Source: Sequoia sempervirens
Lineage: Eukaryota > Streptophyta > Pinopsida > Cupressales > Cupressaceae
DNA length: 64,000 bases
Reading direction: 5' to 3'
NCBI GenBank assembly: GCA_007258455.2
Contig: VDFB02373365.1
Coordinates: 221,744,552-221,808,551 of the forward strand
In this document: positions 22,303-33,676 of the stretch, piece by piece
Numbering within the stretch: position 1 is the first letter of the stretch
Layout of the letters: every line of letters begins with the position of its first letter
The notes under the pieces: model-generated
What the model was told of the DNA's origin: nothing
Seen by the model: the letters and a program-made list of their open reading frames with translations, nothing else
Databases searched by the model: none
Made by a program: the position numbers and the translations under genes

Positions 22303-22714
22303 GAAGGCTTTCCTTTGTATTTTGGATCCAGAACTTAGAGCAAAGTTACTCTCTTCACATTGAGAGCTAATTTTATCCATTTCATATCAAGTGTTCATCA
22401 TTTTCATGGTTTCATAACAAGGTTATGCCAAAATTTCATCAAGGAGCTTCAATCATCATCAAATTTTCATCAAGCTTGCATAGGAGTTGGGAAAGAGACA
22501 ATTTTCACATCAAATTGGCACCAATTCTCCCATGGGATTGAGGGTTTGCTTGTTGAAATGGGATTTCAATTACTGTCTTTGCTTTATTCTTTAATTTCTT
22601 TCCTTTTTGAGCATTGTAGATGAATTTCATGGGGAATCTTGATTCTTACTTGCATTTGATCTAATATTGTGTTTGTTTCTTGTGTTTGTGTAGGTTTAGG
22701 ATTGAAGTTCTACA

Positions 22715-25434
22715 TTTGGCACTAGAAGGAGGGAAAATCTCAAGTTCTTAACACGTTTACTCACAAAATTCTATGTTTTTTTTCTATTTTTTGGTGTTTA
22801 TAAGAAACTGCGTCACTATCAGTCCAGTGGTGCTATATAGTGCTACTATCAACCCAACGATGCCATACAGTGACACTACAAACTCCAAACTCTGTTGCTA
22901 CAACCTTCCCGCCCAAAAATTCAAAATTTTAAACTACAACATTGGTTTGGTTTTCTGGCGCTGGGATTTTCAAACTTCAAACTACGTCATTGATCAAAAC
23001 TGTGCTGCCATCGCACTCTCTGTTCTACTGCAGAGCGCTACTTGTAGACCTAGCGGCGCTATACAATGCCGCATATGCAGGTTGCGTCACTGGGGTGGAG
23101 TAAAAAGTCAAATTTCATTTTTTTTTGACATGTGCTTTTTTGCTTTTGATCATTTGGAGTTACTAACCGATTTTCTGCCTCTGTTTTCTTGAATTAATCA
23201 ATTTTTTAGGTGGGACCAAGGAAAGAGAAAAGAGGAAATTTGAAGTATAACATTATTTGTCCATTATATGAAGTGTCTTTAGACACTTTTGGAAGTAATT
23301 CCAAATTTAAGAATTTTACCTCTTCAAGCTTCTAGGACTCACTGATTTTCAATTTGGGTTTAAAACGAACAAGGAAAAAGGTTAAAAGGAACTTTAGGAA
23401 AATTTACTAGATTTGGTTTAAGGTTAACAATTGAACAAACAACTTTCATATTTTATTTTGGTGCTTTAAAACAAATCAAATCATTGCTTTAAGGATTTAA
23501 AATGAACATGTGCATCTTTGTTTTGTAATCACTTACCCAAAATGATACCATCAAAAAGATGTATGCGCTTCTCTCGTGCCTCACGACGATCTTGAGAATC
23601 AAAAGGATTTTGGTGATATTAAGTTGTGTAAGTGATTTCCCACACTTTAATTTGGGTTTAAAATTGACAAATCTTGCGAGTGTGAGTGGAACATATCGCG
23701 AGTGTTCTCTCTTTGTTTCTAAACAAAGATTGATCAAACTACGGATGTGTTTGCTCACTTTTTTGTTATCTTAGAGGGCCTTCCTTGTGGGAAAAAGTAA
23801 TCACCCAAGGGAATGACCCAACCGGGAACACACTAAAACCAAGCGACTTCCAATTGGTATATAAGTGTGGGTACTTGAGGAAAGGAAAGTATCACGAGGA
23901 TTATTCTGATGAGAAGGGCAGCAATGGTCTCTCGCTGCATGGATGGTCCCCCATGAATGGAATTCCTGCATTAAAACCCTTGTTTAGAAAAGGCCAAAAT
24001 TCTTGATCTATTTCTTAGTGCAAGAACAATCGTTCTAAAGCCGCCCCACAATTTTATGGTTTTTAGTAGAGATGGAAAGTATGCCATGGGAGATTCATGG
24101 GTACTGATGCTTGGCTGACCCAAGAAGCAAGTGCACTATAAGGGGGAGCCTATGTGGTCAAACATCTAACCGTCCACTGAAAGTAGGCGTAGCTGGACTT
24201 GACCAAGTGGGGAATCAACAAATATTGTCTCAAATATCTGTAGTATTGTGAATGTTCTTGGAAACAAAACACTTTTCTTAATCTTAAACATTGGGAAAAC
24301 AAACATTCAACATTGTCATCAAATTTCAAACCCTTTAGGAAGCAAATATCTTTGACAAAATTCAAGTGTTATTGCTTGCCCTAGGGATTCTATCCCTAGA
24401 GGTTTCTAAACATTTGGATTTATATCTCAATTTGCTTGCCAAATTCAACAATAGGTAACGTTTTCCTTGATTTCATTGAAGTTCCACATAATGTACTTTG
24501 TGGGATGAGAAGAAGTTAAGACATTGGACATTTAGTTTGAAAACCTAATCAAGAGTGTGTTGTGGTAAAAAGAAGTCACTAAGCAAAGCTAAGAACAATT
24601 GAACCCCACACATGTGTTTCAAATGATTTCACGCAAAATCAAAATTTGGAAACCAAAGTCAAAAGCTCCTAGTCCAAAAGATCATCAAAAGCGTCTCTCG
24701 ACACTCTACAAATTCAGACAAAGATTTTTTTTCAACTTTTACAGAAGAGCTTCAAGAAAAAATCCCAATTTGTACTCATTTTATTATTGTCAAAATTTGA
24801 GACTTTTTCAACAATTTGAGCATGTTGTTTAGAGTAAAGTGTGTTCTTCAAAACTGAGGTCTTGTAAACAAGAGTCTTTTTAGGTACAAATAGGATCAAA
24901 TTCAACCTTCATCCATCTTTCAAACATCAAATCAAAATCATCTCACCAACAACTCTTGAAAATCTTGAAACCATCCTTTATGCTACACTTTTTGGCAAAT
25001 CCATGAATCAAAACATCAAAACATTTTGTTTGGCTAAGTATGTGTAGATGTATCCTTCTCCATATGCTTAGTTGAATTATCATGAAATCATCTTGTTTGG
25101 TTAGGTGTGGGTTGATGCATCTTTCTCCCTACACTTAGTCAAATTATCATCTTGTGAGCAAGTCTATCCCATAGATAACATCCAACATCTTGGGATCTAT
25201 TTTTTCATTATCCAAAATCAAAACAATCCAAAATGAAATCAAGTTCAAAATCAAAATCCAAGAATCCAAGAATCCAAAATCAAAATCCAAGAATCCAAAA
25301 AAGTCCCAAAAGTCTAGCATCCCCCTCAAGATCTTCTAAGAGTTTAATCATCCATATCATCCACCTTTCACACATTTCACCATCACACCTTTGATCCTTA
25401 ATCATCCTAGATTTTCTCTTTTGAGCCTCATTTT
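22715..25434 (+). other. Primer binding site and long leader of the Tat element
   Basis: The primer site (from 22715, tggcactagaaggaggg) abuts the LTR and begins TGG, as expected for pairing with a tRNA CCA end. I believe Ogre-like elements use a similar tRNA-Arg type site, but this was not checked. The 2.7 kb leader has no recognised domain; an open frame at 23785-24006 (73 codons) is unassigned. A short repeat of aatccaagaatcc occurs near 25250-25300. Confidence 0.55.
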
Positions 25435-27785
25435 ATGGTTCAAACAAGATCGCAACAAAAGAAAAACATGGAGGCCAACAAAGCAACATCAACTTCAAGT
25501 GAACTAAGCCAAACCAATTCTGAAATTAATCCTGTTGGATCAAGCAATCCCCTAATTAATCTTCCTTCATCGTCACAAAATCCTAAAGAGGAAGGTCAAG
25601 TAGAGGATATCACCAATAATTCCTTCGGGATGACACAAGACGAGATCATCGAAATGGTCCAAAATCCTAAAAATCATGGGATTGTCAAAATCATAGGTTT
25701 GTCAATATCATGATGAAGCTCCATCCCTCACAATATATGCTTGAATTAGCAAAACAAGGGGCTAAACTCCCTTCTGATTACAATGTGAGCACCATTGTGG
25801 AACAACCTCTTGGGATCATGCCCCCAATTTCATCCACACCTCCATTCCAAAGCATCACTCAACCCATCCCCCAAATTACATCATCCATTGCTCCAACTCA
25901 ACCCATTGTTAACAAAGGAAACACATTTCTCAATGCACTACAAATACACCCCCTTGTGGATAATCAAGATTTGGACGCAAACACTATCTTGGGGAAACTC
26001 GTGCCCCAAAATCCATTACATCCATATGTCCCCCTCACCTTTCATGATCCCAATGATCCATCATCGTCATTTCACGCAACACCTCAAACCTCTCTCCATA
26101 CGACCTCGCAAGGAGAAGGTGACTTATTTGGACCAGGGGGCATCTTTGACCCTTCATCTTGATCATTTCCCAAAGGAATTATGCAACTCACTTTTCCACC
26201 ACTTCCACCCTTTCCACCAACATCCACATCACCTCTTGGTTTAGGGTTACCTCCGTTACCCCCACTCATCCAAAACAACCCCCCGATCGTCAATCAAAAC
26301 ATCATACTGAATCCTCTGATCTTGCCATCAATATCACAACAAAAAATGGAAACTATTCCAATAACATAAGCAACCACCACATCATCAACCATTCCCAAAA
26401 TACCTCAAAACATGGTCTCTCAAGGACCTAGCATATCAATCCCACCGTCCACTACACAAATCCCAATCATCCATACAACAGTGCCTCTCATCACAACAAC
26501 AAACACCATTTTGAATCCACCACCACCTCCACCCCAAAACTTGAACATATCAAACCAAGATAGCATCACGTTACAAGCTTCCTATCAAAAGGCACTCCAA
26601 CAAATCCAAAATTGACAAACTGCACAGTTAGTTTCTCAACAAGCTACACAAGCACAACAAGCCGCATAAGCTACACAAGCTGCACAAGATGCACAAGCTA
26701 CACAAGATGCACAAGCCACTCAAGTAGCTCAAGCTTCTCAAGCCACATAGGCTGCACAAGCTGTATAGATTGCACAAGCTACTCAATAAGCACAAGCCCA
26801 GGCTCAGGCACAAGCGCAAGCTCGAGCCCAATACCAAGCTCAACAAGCACAAACACAAGGAAAAGCATAGGCGCAAACAAAATACCTCACACAACAACAA
26901 GCAACCCAACAACAAGCATACCAACAAGTGCTAAAGCAATACCAAGAGTAGCAAGAAGCAACCCAACTAGTAGCCCAACAACAAGCGTTGTTGGTACAAC
27001 AACAACAACAAGCTCAACAATAGGCATTATTAGCGCAACAACAAGACCAACAACAAGTACACACATACTTAGCACAAAAAAATGTGCAAGCACCATCCAC
27101 CAACACACCAACCAATCCACCCATCTCTCCAACAAGTGAACCACTGCAGAACACCTTCATTCCACCCCTTGATCCACAAGATGACGTAACAACACAAATC
27201 AGATTGCTCTTGCAACAAGTGCTTGATTTTCAGTCAAGAAAAACCACAAAGACACCCAACAACTTGTGTCCCTATCCGTTTGATAGGAGTCTTGCAATGA
27301 AACCATTCCCAAAGGGATTTGAAATCCCCAAATTTGATAAATATCATGGGATGAGAAACCCTGAAGATCACATCAGGGAATTCCAAGTACATTACATGGA
27401 AGTCGCATATGACAATACATATTTGATATGGATATTTCCTAGAAGTTTGGTTGGCCATGCCATGGAGTGGTTCTCCCACCTTCCTCCTGGCATCAAAAAG
27501 TTCCAAGAGATAGTAGATGCTTTCATAAAAAATTACACATTCAATATTGGTATGGATGTTATTCTAGAGGAACTATCAACTCTTAAACAAGGTAAAAATG
27601 AATCATTTGCTTCTTTCCTACAACGACGTCGATCCAAGGCCAATAGGAGAAAATGGGTCATGCTAGAAGAACAACAAGTTTGCACCATCATTTCCAATAT
27701 GGAAGGAACCTTGGAATTTCATCTCAAGGTGCAAGGTATCACCACATATGACCAGTTGATCTCCAAGGCACTTAACATTGAATGA
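25435..27785 (+). pseudogene. Tat element gag (broken)
   Basis: Starts at ATG 25435 (MVQTRSQQ). A frameshift near 25705 moves it to a second frame, which holds to 27785 with a TGA at about 26160 and around eight more stops, mostly at Gln codons. The middle (about 26560-27080) is a Gln/Ala-rich repeat. The gag core (27084-27785) has CPYPFDRS, FDKYHGMRNPEDHI, AMEWFSHLPPGI and SFASFLQRRRSKA, the retrotransposon gag capsid family that assembles the particle. Conserved order and spacing with the minus-strand remnant at 16356-16800 support the call. Expression as a full protein is impossible without correction of the stops. Confidence 0.8.
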
Positions 27786-28502
27786 GTCCTTATCGCACAA
27801 GGAGGGACACCCGCATATCCTGAACAACAAAACAATCGCCCATCCACCAACTATAATGACAAACCTCACACATGGGAGAAAAATAGAAACATTATCAACA
27901 ATGGTGTTGTCGACGCCAAAGTTGTCATTAGTGTTCCTTGACAAAACACACTAGCACCCTAGCAACAACCCCAAAACAATAATTAGAACAATCGACAAGC
28001 TAACATTGTGACTCAGCAGCCAAACAATCAAACCATCAACAATGTGAATGATCAAAGGGGGCCACCCAAATGAAATAAAAACTACCCCAAGCGAAAGTAC
28101 ACAGCCCTTGGGGAATCAACTGAATCCATCATGAAGAGGCCAGTAGAGGAAAAACTCATCACAATCCCCACCTATGACAACTATCAAGAGCCCTTGGTAA
28201 AAGTGTCGTGGTACAATGAAAATCGCCTTTGTGATTTCCACAAAATTAAGGGACACACAACTACCAGTTGTATGAAGTTGAAAAACTTAATTCGAGACCT
28301 CATTGATGATAAAATTATAAATGTGGAACAACCGGCAGGAAATCAAAATCTCAAGATCTACACGAATCTGATGCCCAATCATAACAACAAAGGGAGCAAT
28401 AACAATGATAAAGTGAAGGGTGCATTCAAAAGTGTGAATCATGCATACAACCATGTCGTTGCATCCTTAGATGAGTATTGCACTATTATCACCATCAAAT
28501 GA
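27786..28502 (+). pseudogene. Tat gag C-terminal part with CX2HX4HX4C motif
   Basis: Continues the frame of the gag core after a stop at 27784. It holds an Asn/Gln-rich linker with several stops, then a clean stretch (28131-28502) with CDFHKIKGHTTTSCMKLK, a zinc-knuckle-like CX2HX4HX4C arrangement that would bind element RNA. The frame closes with TGA at 28501. A one-base shift follows before the protease (between about 28620 and 28658). Confidence 0.7.
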
Positions 28503-28657
28503 GCCCAAGTTGATTGTGGAGTCACCACAAGAGGCAGAAAAATCACCATCGCAGGGTCATCTTAGCCTCCTAGAGCACCCACTTCCAACTCGAGATCTGT
28601 TCCTAGTGGCTATAATGTCCTTGACTAGTTGAAAAGAACCCAACTTAGAACTCCATC

Positions 28658-29368
28658 ATGGAGTTGCTGAAGATTTCATCAGCCCATAGAAAGATCCTTG
28701 AAGAAGCATTGGCTTTATCCACCGTCTCCGTGGATCTTGATGCTGAACAATTCCAAGCAATGGATGGAAACATCATTACCCCAAATCTTCTTACATTCTC
28801 CTATCAAGACTTTCCCACCCAACCATCTCACAATCGCGCACTCCATCTGGAGGTCCTAGTGCATAAGAACAAAGTCAAGAGAGTATTGGTGGATGGAGGT
28901 GTAGGTTTAAACATCTATTCCCTCAAGCTCATAAAGAATTTGGGAATCTTAGAGGATTCCATTGAGAAAGTCAAAGGCATCACAATCAGGGCTTACGATG
29001 ATCAAGAAAGAGTGTCTCAGGGCACTATCCAACTCCCTATTCAAGTAGGGCCAACAATTATGGAAACCACTTGTCAGGTCCTTGACCTTGATTTACCTTA
29101 TAACATTCTCCTGGGGCATCTGTGGATCCATGGGATGCAAGCAGTGGCATCAACCTTCCACCAATGTGTCAAGTTCACATACCAAGGCCAAGAGGTCACT
29201 ATCCATGGGGATCCTGAACCCTTTTCTTACTGCAAGAGCATAGAATCAAAATATTACAAAATCCCCCAAGTTCCAAAGAACGATGAGGGCCCCTCAATGC
29301 CATACATTGATCCAACTACTCTCGCCTCCACTTCTGTGACAGACACCCGCCATCCCCACCATTTTTGA
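28658..29368 (+). pseudogene. Tat aspartic protease domain
   Basis: A 236-codon open stretch with HLEVLVHKNKVKRVLVDGGVG at residues about 64-84. The DGG active-site triad variant is common in plant Gypsy proteases. LDLPYNILLGHLWIHGM follows near residue 150, the ILLG hydrophobic motif of retropepsins. It would cleave the Gag-Pol polyprotein as a dimer. The frame differs by one base from gag. It has no in-frame ATG role of its own; the ATG at 28658 is internal to the polyprotein. Sequence after 29368 degrades for about 280 bases. Confidence 0.8.
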
Positions 29369-29645
29369 TATCAAGGTCATTATCCAGGATAATGGGTATG
29401 GACACTATACAATTCCAAAAAATTCTTTTGTGGTAGGGTAGTTACCATAATCTCCTAGGTCATGAGGATGACCACAGTCAAATAATGCTTCCCCATCCCA
29501 AACATTCACAGTAGGCTCCTCCAGCTTCAGAAGTTGGGGATACCTAGGGTGGGAAGTAATAGAAGAATACCCATCCAATCTCCTGTACCACAACAATAGA
29601 CCGACATCTGATCTACCTATGGATGATAGTAGTAAGGGTTTACAA

Positions 29646-30023
29646 ATGATGCTCACCATGGGCTATGACAAAAACTAGAGGCTTGGATATAATGACAATG
29701 AACTTCTAGTACCCATCATTCCTGTGATGTAAATGGAAAATATTGGCCTCGGATGTACCCCTCTGAGTATAACCATACGTGGCCGAAATACCTCGGTTAA
29801 GAAGGTCATAATTCCTCAACAATCTGTAGCCACCTTTCAATTACCCGTATCCACTGGTCTGCCTTTAGACAACTTCACCTTTGACATAACCAATGTATGT
29901 AGTAATAGTGATGATGAGGAAGATGCCATAACTGACTTACCTATGCTTTTTGATAATTCCTCTCTCCTCATGATTAGTATCGTTTCATTTGAGTCAACCA
30001 GTCAAACCCATGAAACAACCTAG
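29646..30023 (+). pseudogene. G-patch-like segment between protease and RT
   Basis: One frame reads LTMGYDKN, a stop, RLGYNDNELLVPII, another stop, then NIGLGCTPLSI. The spacing of GY, LGYN and GLG is that of a G-patch, a glycine-rich nucleic-acid-binding module. The same module follows the protease in the minus-strand element at 10896-13616, which strengthens both readings. An acidic linker (NSDDEEDAITDLP) follows. The two stops sit where a Gln would be expected. Confidence 0.55.
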
Positions 30024-30106
30024 TCTACCCCCAGCTCATTGATTACAACCAATGAGGACCACCAATTCTGGACACTTTCAAAAATGATGAAGCACTCTCA
30101 GAATTC

Positions 30107-31495
30107 ATGGGACTACAGAACACAGTACCATACGGAGATCACAAGGCTGGGTTTGATATCTTTCTGGTTACACAAGCTTACTACGGGGAGATGATTGAAT
30201 CCTTTAGTCACAAAAGCAAAAAATTGAGAATAATCTCAAGGTCTTTGAGTGAAAACCACACTATGGCACTCTCTAACCCTAAAATAGTAAAAAAAAAGGA
30301 CATATCCAATGGTGAAAGCCTCTTTGAGGTGCTCGAGGATGAAGGATTCAATCTTCCTCTTAGTGCTCTACATCAAGAAAAATCAGTGGTTCTAGCCAAG
30401 AAGTGCAACACAGTCAACTTGGGAATAGAGAAAACTCCACATATCACATTTTATGCTGAATCATTGATGTCAGAAGAACAGGAGCTCCTAGCTTCTTTCT
30501 TAAGGAAGAGAAAGGTCAACTTTGCATGGAGCTATGCCGACATGCCTAGGATTGATCCAGAGATTGTGGTCCACCATCTAGCAATTTAGCCCAAATCAAA
30601 GCCTCTCAGACAGAAACTCAGAAAAATGCATCCCTAGATAGCCTTGTTAGTAAAAATGGAATTAAAGAAGCTACTTGATGCAGGGTTCATACGACCAATC
30701 GACTATCCAGAATTGGTATCAAATTTGGTTCCTATTTCGAAGACCAATGGGGGCATCTGTATGTGCACAGACTTCAGAGACCTCAACAAAGCATGTCCCA
30801 AGGATGACTTCCCACTTCCCAACATTGATATGATTGTAGATATGACCATGGGACATGAGATGATTTCACTGATGGACGGATTCTCCATGTATAACCAAAT
30901 TATGATAGCTAAAGAAGATCAACACAAAACAACTTTTACTTATCCATGGGGGATGTATTGCTGGAACATGATGTTGTTTGGCCTAAAGAACGCTGGAGAA
31001 ACATATCAAAGGGCCATGACCTTAATATTTCATGACATGATCCATAAGACTGTGGAAGATTATGTCAATGACATATTGGAAAAATATAGAAAGAGAAGGG
31101 ACCACATAGCAGCATTGAGTGCCATCTTCAACAAACTGGAGGAATACAAAGTCTGGCTTAATTCGAAGAAGTGTGTCTTCGACGTACAATTAGGGAAGTT
31201 GTTGGGATACATTGTGTCTATGAGAGGAATTGAAATAGATCCCGCTAAAGTAAAGGAAATCCTCGAGATGGAGGCACCTAAGACATTGAAAAAATTGAGA
31301 GGCTTACAAGGCAGGCTCCAATTAATCCACCGGTTCATAGCTCAGCTAGCAGACAAGTCAATCCCATATTCTCATCTACTCCACAAGGGGGTAGCATACA
31401 AGTGGGAAAACAAGTATGATCGAGCCTTTTACAAAATAAAAGAGTATTTCTCACACCTCCAATGCTTATGCCACCAATCCCAGGAAAGCCTCTAA
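30107..31495 (+). pseudogene. Tat reverse transcriptase
   Basis: One frame with stops at about 30588 and 30633. Before RT it has FLRKRKVNFAWSYADMPRID. The RT domain shows AGFIRPIDYPELVSNLVPIS, CTDFRDLNKACPKDDFPLP, FSMYNQIMIAKEDQHKTTF and LFGLKNAGETYQRAM. The catalytic box reads YVND instead of YVDD, so one of the two metal-binding Asp residues is lost. The domain family is RVT_1 of Ty3/Gypsy. The C-terminal part leads into RNase H with a frame change near 31450. The element therefore could not copy itself even if the stops were suppressed. Confidence 0.9.
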
Positions 31496-32347
31496 TCCTC
31501 TACATATCAGCAACAGTAGCAGCTCTCGGTGCTCTCCTAGATCAACATGATGAAAACAGAACAAAGAGGGCCATCTATTACATTAGTCGAACAATGGTAA
31601 GGCATGAGTTAAATTATTCCTTCATCGAAAAATCTTTTCTAGCAGTGGTGTTTGCCTCACAGAAGTTCAGACACTACATGTTAACACACAAAATCAAAAT
31701 CATTGCAAAGATCGACCCAATCAAATACCCACTTTCTAAAGCAATGCTCACAGGAAGGATGGCCAAGTGGGTCATGATCCTATCATAATACGACATTGAG
31801 TATGTAGAGCGAAAGGACATCAAAGGGAAAGCTATTACAGACCAACTAGCAGAAGCGCCAATGTACTTAGAGGATTCGCTAATTTCAGAGTTCCTTGATG
31901 AATCCATCTTCAACTTGAGCATAGCAGACCACTGGAAGTTGTACTTTGATGGTTCCTACATAGCGTGGATCAGGAGCCGGGGTCTTTTTCATCACCCCAC
32001 AAGAAGACTACATACCAAGATCCTACAAGTTAGCATTTCCCTGCACAAACAATATCAAAGTATATGAGGCTCTAACCATAGGACTCAGAATAGCAGTGCA
32101 GTGGCATATCATGGATCTCAAGGTTTATGGGGACTCGCAACTAATAATCCATCAAGTGAATGATGAGTATCAAACCAAGGATGACAAGCTAACTCCATAC
32201 AAGAAATTCGTGGAAATTCTTAAGGAATCCTTCATCGAGATCACATTCGAGAAAATACCTAGAGAAAAAAAAGAGCAACAGATGCCATGGCGACATTTGG
32301 AACCCTATTGGATATCCCTCGCAATGTCCCAAAGCATGAATTCCTAG
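31462..32347 (+). pseudogene. Tat RNase H domains
   Basis: The first part (31462-32067) has ILYISATVAALGALLDQHDE, AIYYISRTM and FASQKFRHYM, the RNase H-like tether next to Gypsy RT, with a stop near 31786. A second RNase H-type segment starts WKLYFDGSYI (about 31932), with a frameshift near 31975, and resumes as KVYEALTIGLRIAV and LKVYGDSQLIIHQVN. A doubled RNase H is typical of Tat-lineage elements (an archaeal-type second domain). The catalytic D/E/D positions (FDGS, YEAL, GDSQ) remain. It ends at a stop at 32345. Confidence 0.75.
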
Positions 32348-32423
32348 TAGAGCAACTTTTCATGCCTGCATTCGAGGTACTAGAGTCAGAATTTGTGTGT
32401 GAAATCGTTGGTCTCGATGATCC

Positions 32424-33676
32424 TTGTACCATGACATATACACTTATCTGAGAATAGGAGTCCTTGCTGACTTAAACTTGAACCTTAAGAAAACCTTTGT
32501 CAAGAAAGCATCTCATTTTGTTGTCCTAGAAGATACCCTTTACCGTAGGAGCATAGAAGGAAACCTGTTACAATGTCTAAACATTGAGGAGGCATTGACC
32601 GCCTTAACCGAGGTACATAACAACATATGTGGTTCACACTCAAGCAATATGACCTTGGCCAAGAAATTGTTGAGGACAGGGTATTATTGGCCCACTATGG
32701 AAAGAGAAGCACATGACTATGTCAGAAGGTGTCTACAATGTCAGCAGCATGAGGACCTCATCCATGCTCCAGCTCAAGAGCTCCATCCTATTGTCACACC
32801 ATGGCCCTTTTCGTAGTGGGGGCTTGATCTCATTGGAAAAATCACCCCCACCTCATCCAGTGGCCACAATTTTATCATTATCGCCACTGAGTACTTCACA
32901 AAGTGGGTGGAAGCTATACCAATGACCTACACTACTGGAAAGAAAATATCAAAGTTCATCCTGAACTATTTAATATGCCACTACGGTGTCCCACAAGCCA
33001 TTATCTCAGATAATGGGACATTGTTCAAAAATTAGGATGTTTGTGACTTATGCGACAATTTCAAAATCCAACATCGCTTTTCCACCTTGTATTATCCCTA
33101 AGGAAATGGCCAAGCTGAGGCTACAAGCAAGACCATTCTGAAAATCCTCAAGAAAACGGTCAATGAGGTTGGTTGTGATTGGCATCTCCAATTAAATCCC
33201 GCCCTATGGGCTTATCAAACCAGCATCCGCACACCAACAGGTGCCACCCCCTTTTCCATGGTCTATGGATCAGAAGCCATATTACCCATTGAGATTGAGT
33301 TCCCGTCACCAAGAATATCACTACAAAATATCATCACAGATGAGGAATATCGGGTGTCAAGACTAAATGAGCTCAAACTGCTAGATGAACGATGAATGGA
33401 GGCCTTGAACCACTTGCAGGTGTATCAGAATCGACTCAAGCAAACTATAACAAGAAGATCAGGAGCAGGACCTTCCAGGTCAAAGAACTTGTGCTAAAGG
33501 AGAACCAGAAGAACGTCCCAAACCCAAATGGAAAAGGTAAATTTTAACCCAATTGGTTGGGACCCTTTGTCATCACAGTAAGTTACAAGTCAAGGGCATA
33601 TCGACTGTCAACACTGGAAGGCGAGCCTCTGCAGGAGCCCATGAATAGCTCCCATCTCAAAAAGTTTTATGCCTAA
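32424..33676 (+). pseudogene. Tat integrase
   Basis: Frame with stops at about 32815, 33034, 33102, 33394 and 33496. The N-terminal zinc motif is visible as HNNICGSH and CLQC. The catalytic core shows WGLDLIGKI (first Asp), IISDNGTLFKN (second Asp) and GNGQAEATSK (Glu), so DDE is intact. The C-terminal part ends with LKKFYA at about 33676. It would insert the cDNA and create the 5-bp duplications seen at the ends. Stops before WGLDL, after LFKN and before GNGQ fall where Gln is usual. Confidence 0.85.

Larger units (their letters stand above)
19988..22714 (+). repeat. 5' LTR of the Tat element (split by a solo LTR)
   Basis: After removing 20484-21962 and one attaa copy it is about 1243 bases, matching the 1240-base 3' LTR. 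It includes an AT-rich array (20077-20320) and a TATA box tataaata at 22295-22302. Open frames at 22018, 22360 and 22773 lie in the LTR or leader and recur in the 3' LTR, so they are not genes. Confidence 0.9.

Noticed and set aside
22018..22623. Two open frames (77 and 87 codons) that recur almost identically at 39722-40327
   Set aside because: Both pairs lie within the two LTR copies of the Tat element, so the similarity is that of the LTRs, not of duplicated genes.
26612..27144. Ser/Thr-rich plus-strand frame and Leu/Cys- or Val/Leu-rich minus-strand frames
   Set aside because: They are other-frame readings of the Gln/Ala-coding repeat in gag.
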